Shown piece by piece: positions 13,301 to 25,374 of a stretch of 64,000 nucleotides of DNA; positions within the stretch are counted from its first letter, which is position 1, and every line of letters starts with the position of its first letter. Under the pieces are notes generated by a model. It searched no databases. It saw only the letters and a list, made by a program, of their open reading frames with translations, and was not told where the DNA came from. Made by a program: the position numbers and the translations under genes. The DNA comes from Theocolax elegans (Eukaryota; Arthropoda; Insecta; Hymenoptera; Cerocephalidae), in the NCBI GenBank assembly GCA_026168455.1, contig CM047427.1, forward strand, positions 85,962,670 to 86,026,669. The letters run 5' to 3'.

Positions 13301-16300
13301 TTCCGCGTATACCCTCTTTTTTTTGCAACGGGTCGAAAATTAGTCGAGTATATATACACACACATATATATAGAAGGGAGGTAAAAAGCAGCTGGCATAA
13401 AACGCTTGATTACTCGTCGACAATGTGTATGCGCGCGCTCGCGTTCTCCAGTCCTACTCTCGCGAGGAGGTGGGTTTCATTTGCGAGAAGGTTAATTAGC
13501 GGGCCATCTCGGCTGTCTTATTTGTAATTTATATACCCCGATAGCGGGTCTCGCCACACACATACACATACTCTCGAGTATCCGCAGTCAAACTCTGCAG
13601 GAAGCTCTTCTCTCCTTAATTTTGTGCTCTTTCTCCTCTCCGTACTTGCAACTTTTTTTTTTCCTTTTCTTTACTTTTCCTGCGGTTATTTATTTTATTT
13701 ATTTTCCCGTATATCTATACATGAAATAATTTAATTACAAACTTTGAAAGAATAGCTGTAGATATTCTATACGGAAAAAGTATATACTTTATGAAATATA
13801 ACGCAAATACCCGCAGGAATATGTTTCCTAAATTACCAAAATTGAATAACAAAATATTTTCATTTTTTTGTTAGGGGGATCCTTCTCGCGTCTCGGAAGC
13901 ACACTTACACCCGGGTAATTGAATTGTTATACCGAGTAAAGCCGATTAGGCTAATTTAATTAAATATTCAGAAAATACGTATTTCGGAGATTTCGCGAAA
14001 TGTATACAAAGAGCGAAATATTACATCGGTATATCGATATCGAATAACGTGGTTGACCTAATTTTTATGAAATATTGTGCACTTGACGAGTCTACACAGA
14101 TAAAAACAATAATACTGCCAAATGCGGTTAGCTGTACCTTAATGGTTTCCCTCAATATGTAAGCCATATGCTCCTCTCGCATTCTCTTGTCGGTCGTTTG
14201 TAAGCCTTTGACCAGATCGATGACGGGGCCTCCGTCGCACAACTGCAATAACAAAATTTCTTTTCAGAATATCATTTTCATTGCGAACATTTTTTTAAAT
14301 TTAATGTTTCTACCACGTTTTTCTAAAATAATTACGTTTCTCTGTTTGTTCGAATCTAAATTCGGAAAAAACGTATAATTCCAAAAATGTTAACATATTT
14401 TGTTTTTATAACGAATTTTTATACCTTTTTATACCTTCAAGAATAAAATTGTATCATATTATATAATATAATAATATTTGTTTTATTTGAAAGATGTAGT
14501 CGAGGATAAGAAAAGAAAATGCCTTAATTGAATAAATTTGCGAGAAACAAACACCATTGAGGTGTTAGAGAACGGTGACAGTAATCGTTTAGCCTAGATG
14601 CACCGGTTTCAAATTGAAACCGTCTTCCGCATCGTGTAATTATGGCTCACACAGAAGTAATCTGTGTCAAGCGATGAGATTGAATCGCGCAACGTTCTTG
14701 ATTGCTTACGTGGCCAATTTCGCCTACGCTTTGTAATTTTGCGCGCCTTCCAGGCCTGAATTTATTATTTCGCGGTTGAGTATGAATGTCACCGGGGCCA
14801 ACAGCCAGTTTGACCCTCTCACTTTTATTTTCTCCTCTTACAACCTTTCGTTCCTTCATTTTTCTACGTATTCTCTTCACGTCCAGTTATTCACGATACT
14901 GTCGTCATTTATTACAAATTTAATTTTTCATTTTTATTTGATTTCTGTGAGGATGTAAATTTTAAGTTCAATGATGGACTATTGCAGTTTTATTTAATTC
15001 TCGAGTACACTTTTCATGTGTGAAACCGAAAATCCAACTATTATTTATGTTACTAATTATTTATACAAAAGACAATCGAACAAAATTCTTTCATGTGGAA
15101 TAAAATGAGTTAATCGATTAATTCTACATAATATTAATCGGAATAGTTGGTGTATCTACAGAACTGCATTATTGTTTTGTTAAATACCTGTACGCGTCAT
15201 GGATTTTATCAAAATAATTGAATTACCCGATCTTATCAGAAGTACTTTGGTTATGCTCCGTAAACTTAGGAAACAACCATTTAAAAAATGGATTATTGTG
15301 CTCGTGTTTGGATTGATGTCAGATATGGTATTTAATTATAAATTATAAAATAAATTTCGTAACATTAATTAATCGTACTACGGATTACATATAATCCGAG
15401 CAAGCACATAAAGTTAAGTAATTTTATAAAGAAAGAAAAATGTAGTTTTTATACGTACTTAAAAAAAAAGTACGTGTTACGCAATTTGACAGTGAATCAT
15501 AATTGTTGAAACACGTGTCTTGACGAAGATTCGATCGGCAAAGTCTACATATAGGGATCGACATCCTTAATAAATTCGCAGGTGCGGGACGTTTAGCTCG
15601 TGGGCGAGGCGGTAGCCGGGGCGTATAATGGCGCGTTTTGTAAGTCAATCGTGTGCTCGCGCTCAGTTTAGGCGTTACGACAATGCGTCGGAGATTTATC
15701 GCCGGCGATATTTCATATCAAACGTTTACGCCGGCTTTTTGACACCGGCTCCGCGATGACGCTCGATTGATCGTAATACGGTGAAATTTTTTTCTTTATT
15801 AAGATTTATACTGTTTTTCTTTTATTTTATTTTCCATATGATTTACGGTATCGGTCCGTTAATTTGTAAATTATTATAGAGCCTTTTAGTTGATTTATTC
15901 CTGTCGAGGTTATTAATTGCGAGTAAGGAATTATTTTTGGATAGGTTGGTGAGTTTCGATTTCGTGATTCCGTGTAGTAACGTATATACCTGACGCGTAA
16001 GCAATCGATAATTTTATTTAGATATCTTTTTTTTAAACGGGTACATTATTTATACGCGAATTATTCGAGTGAAAATATAAATATTGTATATGGGTATAAT
16101 CTTTCAAATTAAACAAATATTTTAATATCTCGATTATTATTTTTTTCATCTCGTTTTGTCTCATATATCCCAAGGATTCGATATATCTATGTGGAAGGAT
16201 TATAAGGATGTTAACGCATAATAAAACAATACGAAACAACAGGTACATTCTTTTATGTAGAACCGGTATTTTGCTCGAAAAGGTATATCGTAAATAATTT

Positions 16301-18547
16301 TATAGTTTCGCTAGTGGCGTGTTTATTATCACGGCATTTATGGTATATGGCTGCTCTAACTTGATTGGGAGCTATTTGATCCTATAAAAATGAGTAATGC
16401 GCAAAAAAATAACATTAATGGCTATAAAATGTACATGATTTGGAAGGAGAAAAATTAAATTAATGTCTTTATGATTAAATCACGAATGGACGGTTAATTT
16501 AAAATAATATAGATTTTTATACGGCTACTAATGCCATCAGTAGAAAAAACAGATTTTGGTAAGACGTACGTATATATACGACACTTTTTTTTTTAACAAT
16601 TTTGGAATATTTATACCTATAGATTTTAATTAAATTGTACTAACCCGAAGAAATTATTAGATTTATAAAAACATAATAAACGAGCAGTAATTGCGTAAGC
16701 TAGCAATTTGATTTTTAAGAATGGGTTATACTTTTAGCGCAAACACCATACGAACGTTGTAGTTATTTGGAAGCGCGTTAGACAATTCACCGATTAATCA
16801 AAAATATTGGGGGTAAATATCTCATCTATCAATACGTATAGATACTGCACGTACGGTGTACACGTGTATATATGTGTATATATATATATATGTATATTAT
16901 ATATATATATCTGTAAGGAATAACATTTGGACCGCACCGCGGAGGTCCGCCCGTAAATTAGGTCCCAAGACTCGCGGCGGTCCGCGGGTTTCACCTGCAC
17001 CTATATACCAACGAGTTTAATGATTGTTTAATGGTCGACCGCGCCGTAAATTATCCGCGTATCCGAGCGTCTCGAATCCTCGAAATTGCCTCCGGGCTCT
17101 CGTGGGTGGATTGCTCTGGCATGAGTTACGACGTTGTGACGCGAGCCGCGTATTTTCCCTCGTCGATAGGTGGTGCGTATGCTTTCTTTCACGACTTTTT
17201 GCCACGAGAAAGAGGGGAAAAAAATCTGAAAGACGGAAGGGGCGAGGAGGAGGGGGGAGGGGGTGGAGGGGGAGGTGGGGGAGGTGGGGGGGGTAGAGGT
17301 CGACGATAACGATAAATCCGTGAAGTAGAAAGCCGCCGCGGGTTTTGTCGCTGCCGTTAACGTCCTGCGCTGTTTATTATGCGCACGTAGACAGCTTTCG
17401 GTATGAACCTTAGGCGTGGGATTTGCCGACTCGAATAGTTGCTACTATTTGTACGGAAATAGGCATGCGCTTTTCTGGATATCTATACGTACCGACGTAT
17501 CGTTGTTTTTCCGCAACTTTCGTTTCAAAATTACTTCGGTGCCACCGATTTTATTTATTTTTTTTTATTTTTGACAGGTACGTGCATTTGATAGTATTAT
17601 ACGAGTGGGGAAAAAAATTGTGATTGTTTATACGTACTGCGTAAAATGGAACTCACCTCCATGACGAACCAAATTTGATCATATTCCGTTTTTTTAGCGG
17701 AACGTTTCCTGTAAACTCCGTAGAAATCAGGAAGATTTGGATGAGTCGAGAAATCTCGTAAAACGCGATACTCTTCGACAATTAGAGGTTGCGTCTCCGG
17801 AGTTAGTTTTTGTATCTTGATAGCTACTTTTCTACCTAAACAATACATAAATATAAATATAATTTTCAATAATTTGTTGATTTCACCCTTCATTAATTGT
17901 TAATTCTCAAAGGTATCGATGACGAGGGTAAATGTTACATAAATAAAGAATTATTCATTTAATTTACCTTTCGACATTGATACTTTCGACATAATTATGA
18001 GTAATTGACAGTTGAGTGATATATATATATATATATGTATTATTAAAAGAATTGATAAATAAAAGAAAATTGGATACTCGGATTGAAAGTAAGTTGCATC
18101 AAGATTTTCGGTGGAGTATATTAACGATTCTACTGCAGTAGGTGTATATATCTATATAGCATATACGAGTAAACATAAAAATGAGAAGCGGCATTTGAAA
18201 AGGAAATTACTGGCTTCCTCGTCGACGGCCTCGTAGACATCGCCGCAGACCCCGCTTCCGATGCAATCTCTCAGGACATATCGCTTCCCCGGATCTTGAA
18301 TGCTGTCCAACCGTTGGAGCTTCTCGTTGCCTCCACCGCCACCACGGTCTCTGCCACCATCGCGATCACCTCCACCTCGTCCGCGATTTCGTTGTCGGGA
18401 TTCATATTCGTAATCCTCGTCCTCTTCTTCGTCATCCCGAGCGCGTCTGCCGCCGCCACCTCCTCGTCTCCCGTATTCGCTCATCACGTCGGATTTACTG
18501 GGACGTCTATCAATCGGACAATTACAACGATATAATGCATTTTCCAT
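2593..18547 (-). CDS. ninaC: NINAC, protein kinase fused to a class III myosin
   Basis: Exons on the minus strand: 18547-18211, 17835-17657, 14242-14138, 10964-10576, 10493-10403, 10326-10045, 9925-9737, 9440-9241, 9067-8510, 8428-8287, 8205-7714, 7622-7333, 7244-6964, 6732-6619, 6425-6247, 6153-5939, then alternative 3' ends. All borders are GT-AG and every junction keeps phase. Counted from the ATG at 18547, the kinase spans about residues 92-360: glycine loop GSGVCG (97-102), Lys119, HRD 219-221, DFG 239-241, APE 264-266. The motor spans about 400-1120: P-loop GESNSGKT (502-509), switch I NTNSTR, switch II DLFGFE, actin-contact FVRCIRADL. Two IQ motifs follow near 1144 and 1211. Kinase plus myosin III is diagnostic. 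In flies NINAC is a calmodulin-binding protein of rhabdomeres, needed for response termination and arrestin or Gq traffic. Predicted lengths are 1422 residues (short) and 1664 (long). The start is uncertain: the in-frame ATG at 18484 (MSEYGRR) is equally plausible, and 5' UTR exons are not identified. Confidence 0.94.
2962..3047. repeat. Strong inverted repeat in last ninaC intron
   Basis: Arms 2962-2988 and 3021-3047 (27 nt each) are complementary at 25 positions, with a 32-nt spacer. The arms share TTATAATATCGATTTTT on one strand. The repeat lies wholly inside the intron between the last two long-form ninaC exons (3140 and 2898), so it would fold as a hairpin in the pre-mRNA. It could be a MITE remnant, a splicing or editing structure, or a small-RNA precursor; none is shown. 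Confidence 0.85.
5252..5477 (-). CDS. ninaC: ninaC terminal exon of the short form
   Basis: Minus-strand exon entered in the correct phase from exon 6153-5939 (acceptor GTAAG, then T plus GAT CGA). It reads DRHRALWYHPENAF, a charged stretch, and ends GREAFD-stop (TAA at 5254-5252). An internal donor at 5331/5330 (AGAG then GTGCCT) would instead splice to the exon at 4380 in the right phase, removing the last 25 codons of this exon. The arrangement resembles the fly p132/p174 pair, which differ only in their C-terminal tails. The acceptor is weak (poor pyrimidine tract), so exact borders need transcripts. Confidence 0.65.
6964..10326 (-). CDS. ninaC: ninaC segment: myosin III motor domain exons 6-13
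   Basis: Eight exons encode the head. The N-terminal linker is SAKGKRHRKAESIVRKG, followed by LEQLTEDRVLDELHERL and the DVLLILNPN transition. The P-loop exon is 9925-9737 and the switch I exon 9440-9241. The large exon 9067-8510 runs through the upper 50K region. Exon 8428-8287 has switch II and NEQLQCHYNQRVFVWEM. Exon 8205-7714 has the lower 50K and an extended charged loop 2 (KEKQQQKKTTARSK). Exon 7622-7333 has the strut and actin contact (GTHFVRCIRADL, then GFYKEVVRQQIRALAVLDTA). Exon 7244-6964 has the converter (GRTKVFLK) and IQ1 (VKVQCMLRAFLARK). The P-loop is canonical; switch I reads NTNSTRCVFQ where most myosins have NxNSSRFGK. Confidence 0.94.
10403..18547 (-). CDS. ninaC: ninaC segment: N-terminal low-complexity region and kinase domain exons 1-5
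   Basis: Residues 1-89 are a low-complexity Gly/Arg and Asp/Glu region with RGG-like runs, placed ahead of an STE20/myosin-III type Ser/Thr kinase. Exon 2 (17835-17657) supplies RKVAIKIQKL and the C-helix (EEYRVLRDF, then HPNLPDFYGVY); exon 3 the hinge (MELCDGGPV); exon 4 the catalytic loop HRDIRASN, VDFGLAR and GSPNWMAPE; exon 5 the C-lobe end (CLEKNPDNRPFM...EHPFLSEL). The catalytic-loop lysine of most Ser/Thr kinases (HRDxK) is Arg here (HRDIR); Asp221, Asn226 and the DFG Asp are kept, so activity is still expected. Introns 2 and 3 are long (about 3.4 and 3.2 kb); the others are short. Confidence 0.93.
10965..14137. other. ninaC intron 3
   Basis: About 3.2 kb between kinase exons 14242-14138 and 10964-10576. 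It is AT-rich with no recognisable exon on either strand. It holds an impure (TG)n tract near 12978-13012, a short A run near 12186, and (TA) patches. Short open frames here have no family signature and I treat them as chance. Confidence 0.7.
14243..17656. other. ninaC intron 2
   Basis: About 3.4 kb between exons 17835-17657 and 14242-14138. Mostly AT-rich, with (TA)n near 16867-16911 and a GC-rich island at about 16930-17400 that includes a G-run block. No coding exon was recognised. Confidence 0.7.
17237..17299 (+). repeat. G-rich tract, G-quadruplex potential
   Basis: Many G runs of three to eight separated by single A, T or GA, on the plus strand inside ninaC intron 2 (C-rich in the ninaC transcript). 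This satisfies the four-run rule for quadruplex formation. It sits in a CpG-rich patch. Confidence 0.8.
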
Positions 18548-20900
18548 TATTTTCTTTATTCTATGATATTTACCTTTTTTTCAAATTAATTTATCGTATT
18601 ACTAATATAAATCATATTAGTATAATGTACGTGTGTATATTATATATTTTCGAATAATAATAATCAAGTATACGATCGAGTAAGAAGCTATTCTTCGAGT
18701 ACGGTCGGCCGTAAAAATTACGCTTTTGAGGTCGAGAGCGTTTTCTTATTACGCGATACCGAAGTTTCAGAAGTACTTTTGGCTCTGTAACTCAAAGCTG
18801 AGAGCTAATTAGCCTTTGCATTAATAGCTAATTAGCCACGTCGAACGAGAGTCTCAAAGTACTTGGAGTTCCATGTGTATACACTATCAGAATAATGATA
18901 ATGAATTATAGATGCACACACCGGGGTTTCGTAACGTTTGTATAGCTCATTTCAATGAGTCTGCTGAGTAATCACGACGTTACTGCATAATTAGGTATAA
19001 CGAATTATTATTCCTTTTCTCGTAAAAAAACTGTTTGAACGGTTTCATATTCTATTGTTATAGTAGATTATTTCAATACATCTGACTATTACATCGAATT
19101 ATTAAACTTGTCATTAAAACTTGATTGAACGTATATATACAGGAAGAACAAATAAGGTACATACTTTTATAAATATAATAAAAATGTTAAATAATAAAAT
19201 CGAGTTCGGTTCATCGCGCAAAGTAATTATAAAATGCAGTATTTACAGTAGGTGTTACGTAACGGATAAAACAGTCAGTCGATTCAAAATATCACGAGGT
19301 TACTCGGAACCCTGACTTAGTCCTTGTAGTTTACAGATGGCACTAGTACAACGTTTTCAAACAACCCCTTATAAGAGGATTTCACTCTTTCCGTAAACTG
19401 TTATATTTCATTATATATATACCTACATTTCCTCATTTGCTAAATGTGCATAACGGAGTACAAGTGACTATTACACGTGTCAGCGTAATCGATTCCGCAA
19501 AAAACACTTGTATACATATATATAAATGTATACACCACAGCAAAGGTTATATCTAAGCAAGCCTCCGTAGTTTTATAAACTACAATCCGACGAAGTAGTA
19601 TACGTGTGTATAATATACGTGTATGTATATATTACCACGAGAAACACGAGGAACTCGACTTGTAAGGCTTTCCAGCTTGCCCACTGGTTACACATGTACA
19701 TATCCCGTTTATCGGATCTCCGGAATTGCGTAAGAGTATTTTCACGATTTTTTAATATGTGCATTATCGCGAGGTCGATAGGTCCACATATATGCACAAA
19801 TATATATGTATATATATGCTTTGATCAATGAGGTGTCAGTTTCCTTTATGCCGTTTCTTCGCGGTTTTTTTTAAGTAGAGGTAGTCGATATATGAACTTT
19901 GCAACTTTATTACTGCTCAATGAGAAAAATAGAATATTTCGGTTATATTAGTATTCATTATCTCGAATAGTTTATTCGAAGTGGAACTTAAAGGGTATAA
20001 CGTTTTAACGAACTGTTCAGATTGTTTTCGAACTGATATCGTTATCTGGCTTTCCCAGATCCCCAGCTTACGTTTTGTTGATGATCGACGGAGTGTTAAA
20101 TGTGTTCATTGTTCGATGGATCATTTTCTATAAGCCGATCTTCTTAATTTCGGAAGACAAAGTTTTAATTGATTTTTTTTTTATCTTTATTTTTTTTATC
20201 CTTCTTTGACTTTCTTTTACTATTCAAAGGGTTACCGAGTATCTTGAAAATAATCTTATTTGAATATTGATTTTGAATTACCGGAATGAGGATGAGTTTT
20301 TTTTTAAGGTTAAGGGAGTTATCTTTATTGAAAGGCTTTCCGTAGTATAACGAAAAGAGTATTTGAACTCTGGATTACAAATTATTTTTTAATACTTAAA
20401 GACATTCTTTTTAGTAAAAATATATATCGCGTATATGTTCATAGTCTATCTTTCGAAAGTTAACTGCAGGTAAATCTTTATTATATTTATTATATTATTT
20501 ATATAAATTGTACGAAATACTGATTGATAATTATTTACTGATTTTCAAGTGAAACGTTGTCTAATCTTTACATTTTCTACAATATTTAAAAAAAATTATC
20601 GCGTATATTTAAGTTTAATTTTTATACAAAATTCTATTTGCTGTTCGAACAACTACAACACTTGATGTCAGGAAGATACCGGCACTTTCGCATAAATTAG
20701 ATCAATTCGAAGGCCCGCGACACGTCGTCTGTCCGGTTCGCTCTTTTTCTTTCACAGGGTGTCGGGATTCATCGATCGCCGACGGCAGTGGAGAATACAA
20801 ATGAACTATTTTTTTGCGATCACGAACGTTCGAATAAATCGTTGCGAGAGATGGATAAAAAATATTTTTATATATATTCATTTCTGTTAATGGAAGGCGT
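18548..20900. promoter_or_regulatory. ninaC upstream region
   Basis: No gene seen. Two copies of the motif AGCTAATTAGCC (18803-18814 and 18826-18837) lie about 260-290 bp upstream of the predicted ninaC ATG. Each contains the 10-bp palindrome GCTAATTAGC, a typical homeodomain half-site pair. I could not identify a TATA box or the 5' UTR exons. The rest is AT-rich with TA microsatellite patches near 19510-19630 and 19798-19818. Confidence 0.4.
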
Positions 20901-20997
20901 AAGTCGATTTTGATACTTTATTCTTAATTTGTAATTTAGTAATTAATTGTAGGTATATATGTGAGTTTGTAAATTTAATTCACAGTGTTGAGAGTTA

Positions 20998-21049
<52 letters not shown>

Positions 21050-24000
21050 CAAATATTTATTTCCGGTATATTTCAAAATATGCCAACGCGTGCACCACGT
21101 TCATATCGATGTTTTGTGACTATTCTTAATTCCGTACAATCGGATTAACGGTAACGTTTTAAGCTTCTTAATGTTTAAGCTGATTGTTATAATGTTTGAG
21201 CTTGCAATACTCAAATCGTCATTTTCTATTCCACCTTGTACCTGCTGCTCAAAAAGTAATAAACCCAGGAAAAAAGATAAGAATTTAATTCGCTGATTTG
21301 ATCGTACAAGTATTTGAGTGAACAGATAATTAACAAATTCGCAAATGGTTTTAGAAATATCCTTTAAAATGTATGATTAAAGACCATTATACATAATCAT
21401 ATAATTCATTTGCACGTGCTGAATTTTGAAGTGACAAGTGTATTAAAAGCTCGATCAATTATTAATATTTATTCAAATTTGGTTATATCATTGAAAAAAC
21501 TACATATATATTGTATCTAAGTAAAAAAAATATTTACGAAAAAAGTAAAGTGGTGTGTGCCAAAGTGATAAAATAATAATGAATCTAAATAAAAAGTATA
21601 TTTAGTCGGTGTTAAAGTATCCCATCAAATCGCACGGTAAAATCCGATAATCAATTTCAGGATGAAGTAAAAAAATTGAACATCTCGCACCTTAAGCTAA
21701 TTCATTTATTCGAGCGCATAATTTGGCGATTTGTCGGTACCGAACTGGCTATACGGCGCTAAATTATTCATTGGACAGAGTAAGAGAAAAAACCGGCAAA
21801 AACCGTCCGGGAATATGACAAAAGTCCAAGTACGGCGCGAGCCCTTTAAAGCGTACTCTTTTTTCATCGCACCGAAATGCGAAGTGGTGTGGGAAAGTCC
21901 GTAGGAATGTCATCGTAAGTTTTTCGCGGAGATCCCTTGTGCATTTTAATTAGATTGGGCAGTAGATGCACGTTTCAACTGACGAAAGTAGTATTTTATG
22001 AGTCACATTAAATTCTTAAATTATCATTTAGTCATTTTATTATTTAACTACTACACTTAAAAAATATATATATTTTTATGCATATGGTATTTCAGCGTTT
22101 CGACATATTAATGCTAATATCTAAAATCATATTTAATTTTATTTGTGAACGCAAATAATGGATAAAGGAATATCTTTTATATTATGCATTATAAAAAAAT
22201 TATTTTTACGTGTAAGTAGAGAGAAGACTGATAACATCCTGCATAGTAATGTTCGTTTCGTGTGTTATTATTGAAAGAAGTGAATATATATATATCTGTG
22301 TGTGTGTTTGTCTGTGTATATATGTATGATATGTATTTCGTAACGGTATTTACCTTGACCATGAAGTAAATAAAAACAAGAGATCTGATATTACGTAACA
22401 ATTTTAAGTAACCGTGTAAATTAATGTAAATATGTATTTGAATAAACGAAATACGCGTTAAAAAATTATTCATAATATATATAAATAAGGAAAGTAAAAT
22501 ATTTGATTTTGAGTTAAATTGTAGTTTTATAACAATAGTTTATTAAATAAATTCTAAACGTAAGTAAGTATCAATGTAAAATTGGTAGAGTAACACGAGT
22601 TGAACAAACGATCCTTGCCTTTTCGAGTGCTGTAAAAAAAAATCGAGCACATCTATGTACAACTTGACGATAGTCTTCCCCGAAGCTCATGTAACATTTA
22701 ACTTCTTGGTAAGTGATATATAACCGAGTTACGAACAAGTCCTTACTATTCGCGCGTTTTTTCCGACTCCAATGAGTATACATTCTGAATTCTTCGACGT
22801 ATGAAACGTTTGAATATATGCATTTTGCGAGAAATGTTAATTGGAACTTAAATAAATATTAGTATGGAGACATATATAGAAAAATATAAAAAGGCTTCCT
22901 TAATACACATCGAAATTCATAATGATAAAATTATGTACTTGATTTTAATGTACACTTAATTTAATTATTAGGGATTGGTTTCAAAATTTTGATTACACGC
23001 GTACATTACGATATCTCTAATTTTTACATTGATTTAATGAAAATACGTGTAGAGTATCTAATAAAGTAAGTCGTACATTGTAATAATTAAATGAAATTAT
23101 AGCAACTATAAAGTAAAATGTAACTCTATCAAATATGCAATTAAGAAAATTATCACCAATTGGTTGACAAAATATTAATTACAAACTTGAAAAAGCAGTC
23201 TATAGATTTACTAACTGTTTTTAAAATTATGAATTTATTTATTTCTTTAAAATGTTGATATATTGTAACTGTAGTGTGATTAATAAGAAAGATGGCACAT
23301 CCAATATACCAATAGTTTTAATATTTAAAAAAAGTGTTTCTATCAAAGGAAAACCGAAGAGGCTTCTCCGTCGAGAAATGCAATTCCTCCACACGAAAGA
23401 AAACTAAGCGCCATTCCAAGTCGAATATATTTCAGAAAATTAAGCTCCTCCACGTAAAGAATAAACGAAAATCCCTCCGTTCCGAAAAAATAAACCCACC
23501 CCGCGTATGCAAGTTCACACGCGACGCGGACCTCTCGAAACGAAGAAAAAACCCCTTAAAAAGGAAAACAGGTATATATATGGACGACGAGGCGCATATT
23601 GAGACAAGGGGTAGGCACTTTGAACTCACCTTCTCTAATTAAGACGTCTGTGTGTCCCAGCCTCCGAAGTGTACGAGACAAGAGGCTAGTGAGCCCGTTG
23701 TGACTCTGCTACGACACTGAGAGAAGAGACCAACCGAGCCTCGACCAGAAGGGCTGGTTGGCTTCCATAATCCAATAACGCCGACTTAATTAACTGACTG
23801 CTAAGCCTGTTAGTTCATTGATTTCATACCCCACTACTCGAGAGCTGTTTTCACCCGCGAAATTTTGAGAGGATTGCTTAGGAGATCGGTGTATCGGTGT
23901 ATCATATATATATAAATGTATGTACACAGGTATATATCTGCGATCGGTATAGTGTTTTACGAGATAGTCCATCTTCACTTTTATGGGTGAAACAAGCCGA

Positions 24001-24501
24001 GATTATTTAATCCGCGGTAATGCGATTGGTAATCCGCTTGTTCTATTTTCCGCGAGTCTTTGACTTGCCGCAATTTCGGGGCGAATGCGCGCATATGACG
24101 CGTAGAATCCTTGAAATCGGATTGCAAGTTGGGATTATACACCGGTTGGCTTGGGATCTCGCTCAGATCGATACAACGCGCCCTTGATTCAATATTTCTC
24201 AGATTTTTTTGGATAACGATTTATTTCAAGGTTCGCTTCAGTTTTGATTCGTTCATGTTTTCTAAGCCGTGCTTGGAAATACTGTTAAAATCACGAGTCC
24301 ACAATGTCCACTGTTCTTTTGAGAGATTGTACATAATTTTTATAAAATTATTTTTTTATAAATTATAAGTTAAAAAATTGACTTTAATCTTAACATTTTA
24401 ATAAGGTTTTATATAACAATGATTATTACAATTTTGTTAATATATTATAATTATTTACCAAGCCTAAGATGAGCTATACTCAATTTGATTTTATCTGTAT
24501 T
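20901..24501. other. AT-rich intergenic DNA
   Basis: No recognisable exon or RNA gene. It contains a pure (AT)n run at about 21002-21044 and TA/TG patches near 22285-22330. A purine-rich, quasi-repetitive stretch at 23340-23560 has CCTCC followed by GAAA-rich words recurring at uneven spacing. The short open frames have no family signature. Confidence 0.6.
21002..21044. repeat. (AT)n microsatellite
   Basis: Uninterrupted TA dinucleotide run of about 43 bp, the longest pure microsatellite in the window. Confidence 0.95.
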
Positions 24502-25374
24502 TACCAAAACGAGATATTAAAATTTTATAATCTAATTTAAAAAATAAATAATAAATTTTAAACTATTATTAGCAAGTTTTAACAAATATTCCAACACTGC
24601 CGTTAGATAATAAAACTAATTAAAATAATATCAAATATTATTTTAACACCCTATGTTTGAATAAGAATTTTATTCTTAATTGTGTTAAATTTCAATCACG
24701 TCATTGATGTTGCAAATAAGTATAAATATTAAAAGTAATGGAGTTTAACACATTGAAATTGTACAAAAAGAATTATTTTGATGCTTCAATTATAAGGCAG
24801 TTATTAAGAAGGTGTTACGAAAGTTAATGTCCACCACGTCAAAGAAGTTTGGAATGGCAATAGATTGGGCCTTATAAATTCGAGGAAGTTGGTTAAGTTT
24901 TTACTAATCGAGATTGGAAAAACGAATGCAGGTTGAACGACTGATTCGACAGCTCGAGTATACATAAGAAAGTGATCAAGAGATTTATTTCATTTGATGA
25001 TTAACATATTGATTCGCTCAAAATTAACACGTCACTTTTTTCGGTTCGCATAAAGAGACATGTTAATTATTATTTTTTTTGGGTAATTAAATGCAACATC
25101 AAAGAGCTGTGGTGTAGGTTTTTCGACTTACTGACTTTTTTGATCACATACAATTTTAGTCGCGGCTGTGTACGTGACAATGTATAAATTGTAATTTTTT
25201 AAAAAACTTTATGCAATTATTTATACATATATAATAATAAATTAATGAGTTATTACTCTTAATGAGTTATGAATAATAAATAAACGTTTTATGTAAAATC
25301 ATTTTTAACTATTAAAATAGAAAATGTTTACGTAGCATCTATTATAAGTAAATTTGTTTATAGATATATGTATA
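24502..25374. repeat. Tandem duplication, copy 1 (about 873 bp, no SINE)
   Basis: The stretch from TACCAAAACGAG to GATATATGTATA is followed directly by a second near-identical copy starting at 25375. The word TACCAAAA marks both starts and recurs just after copy 2, so breakpoint microhomology is visible. There is no open frame of note. Confidence 0.93.

Noticed and set aside
23334..23642. 102-codon basic frame (Lys/Arg-rich)
   Set aside because: A-rich quasi-repetitive sequence gives Lys/Arg/Ser codons by composition; no domain, no splice context and no poly(A) signal worth noting.
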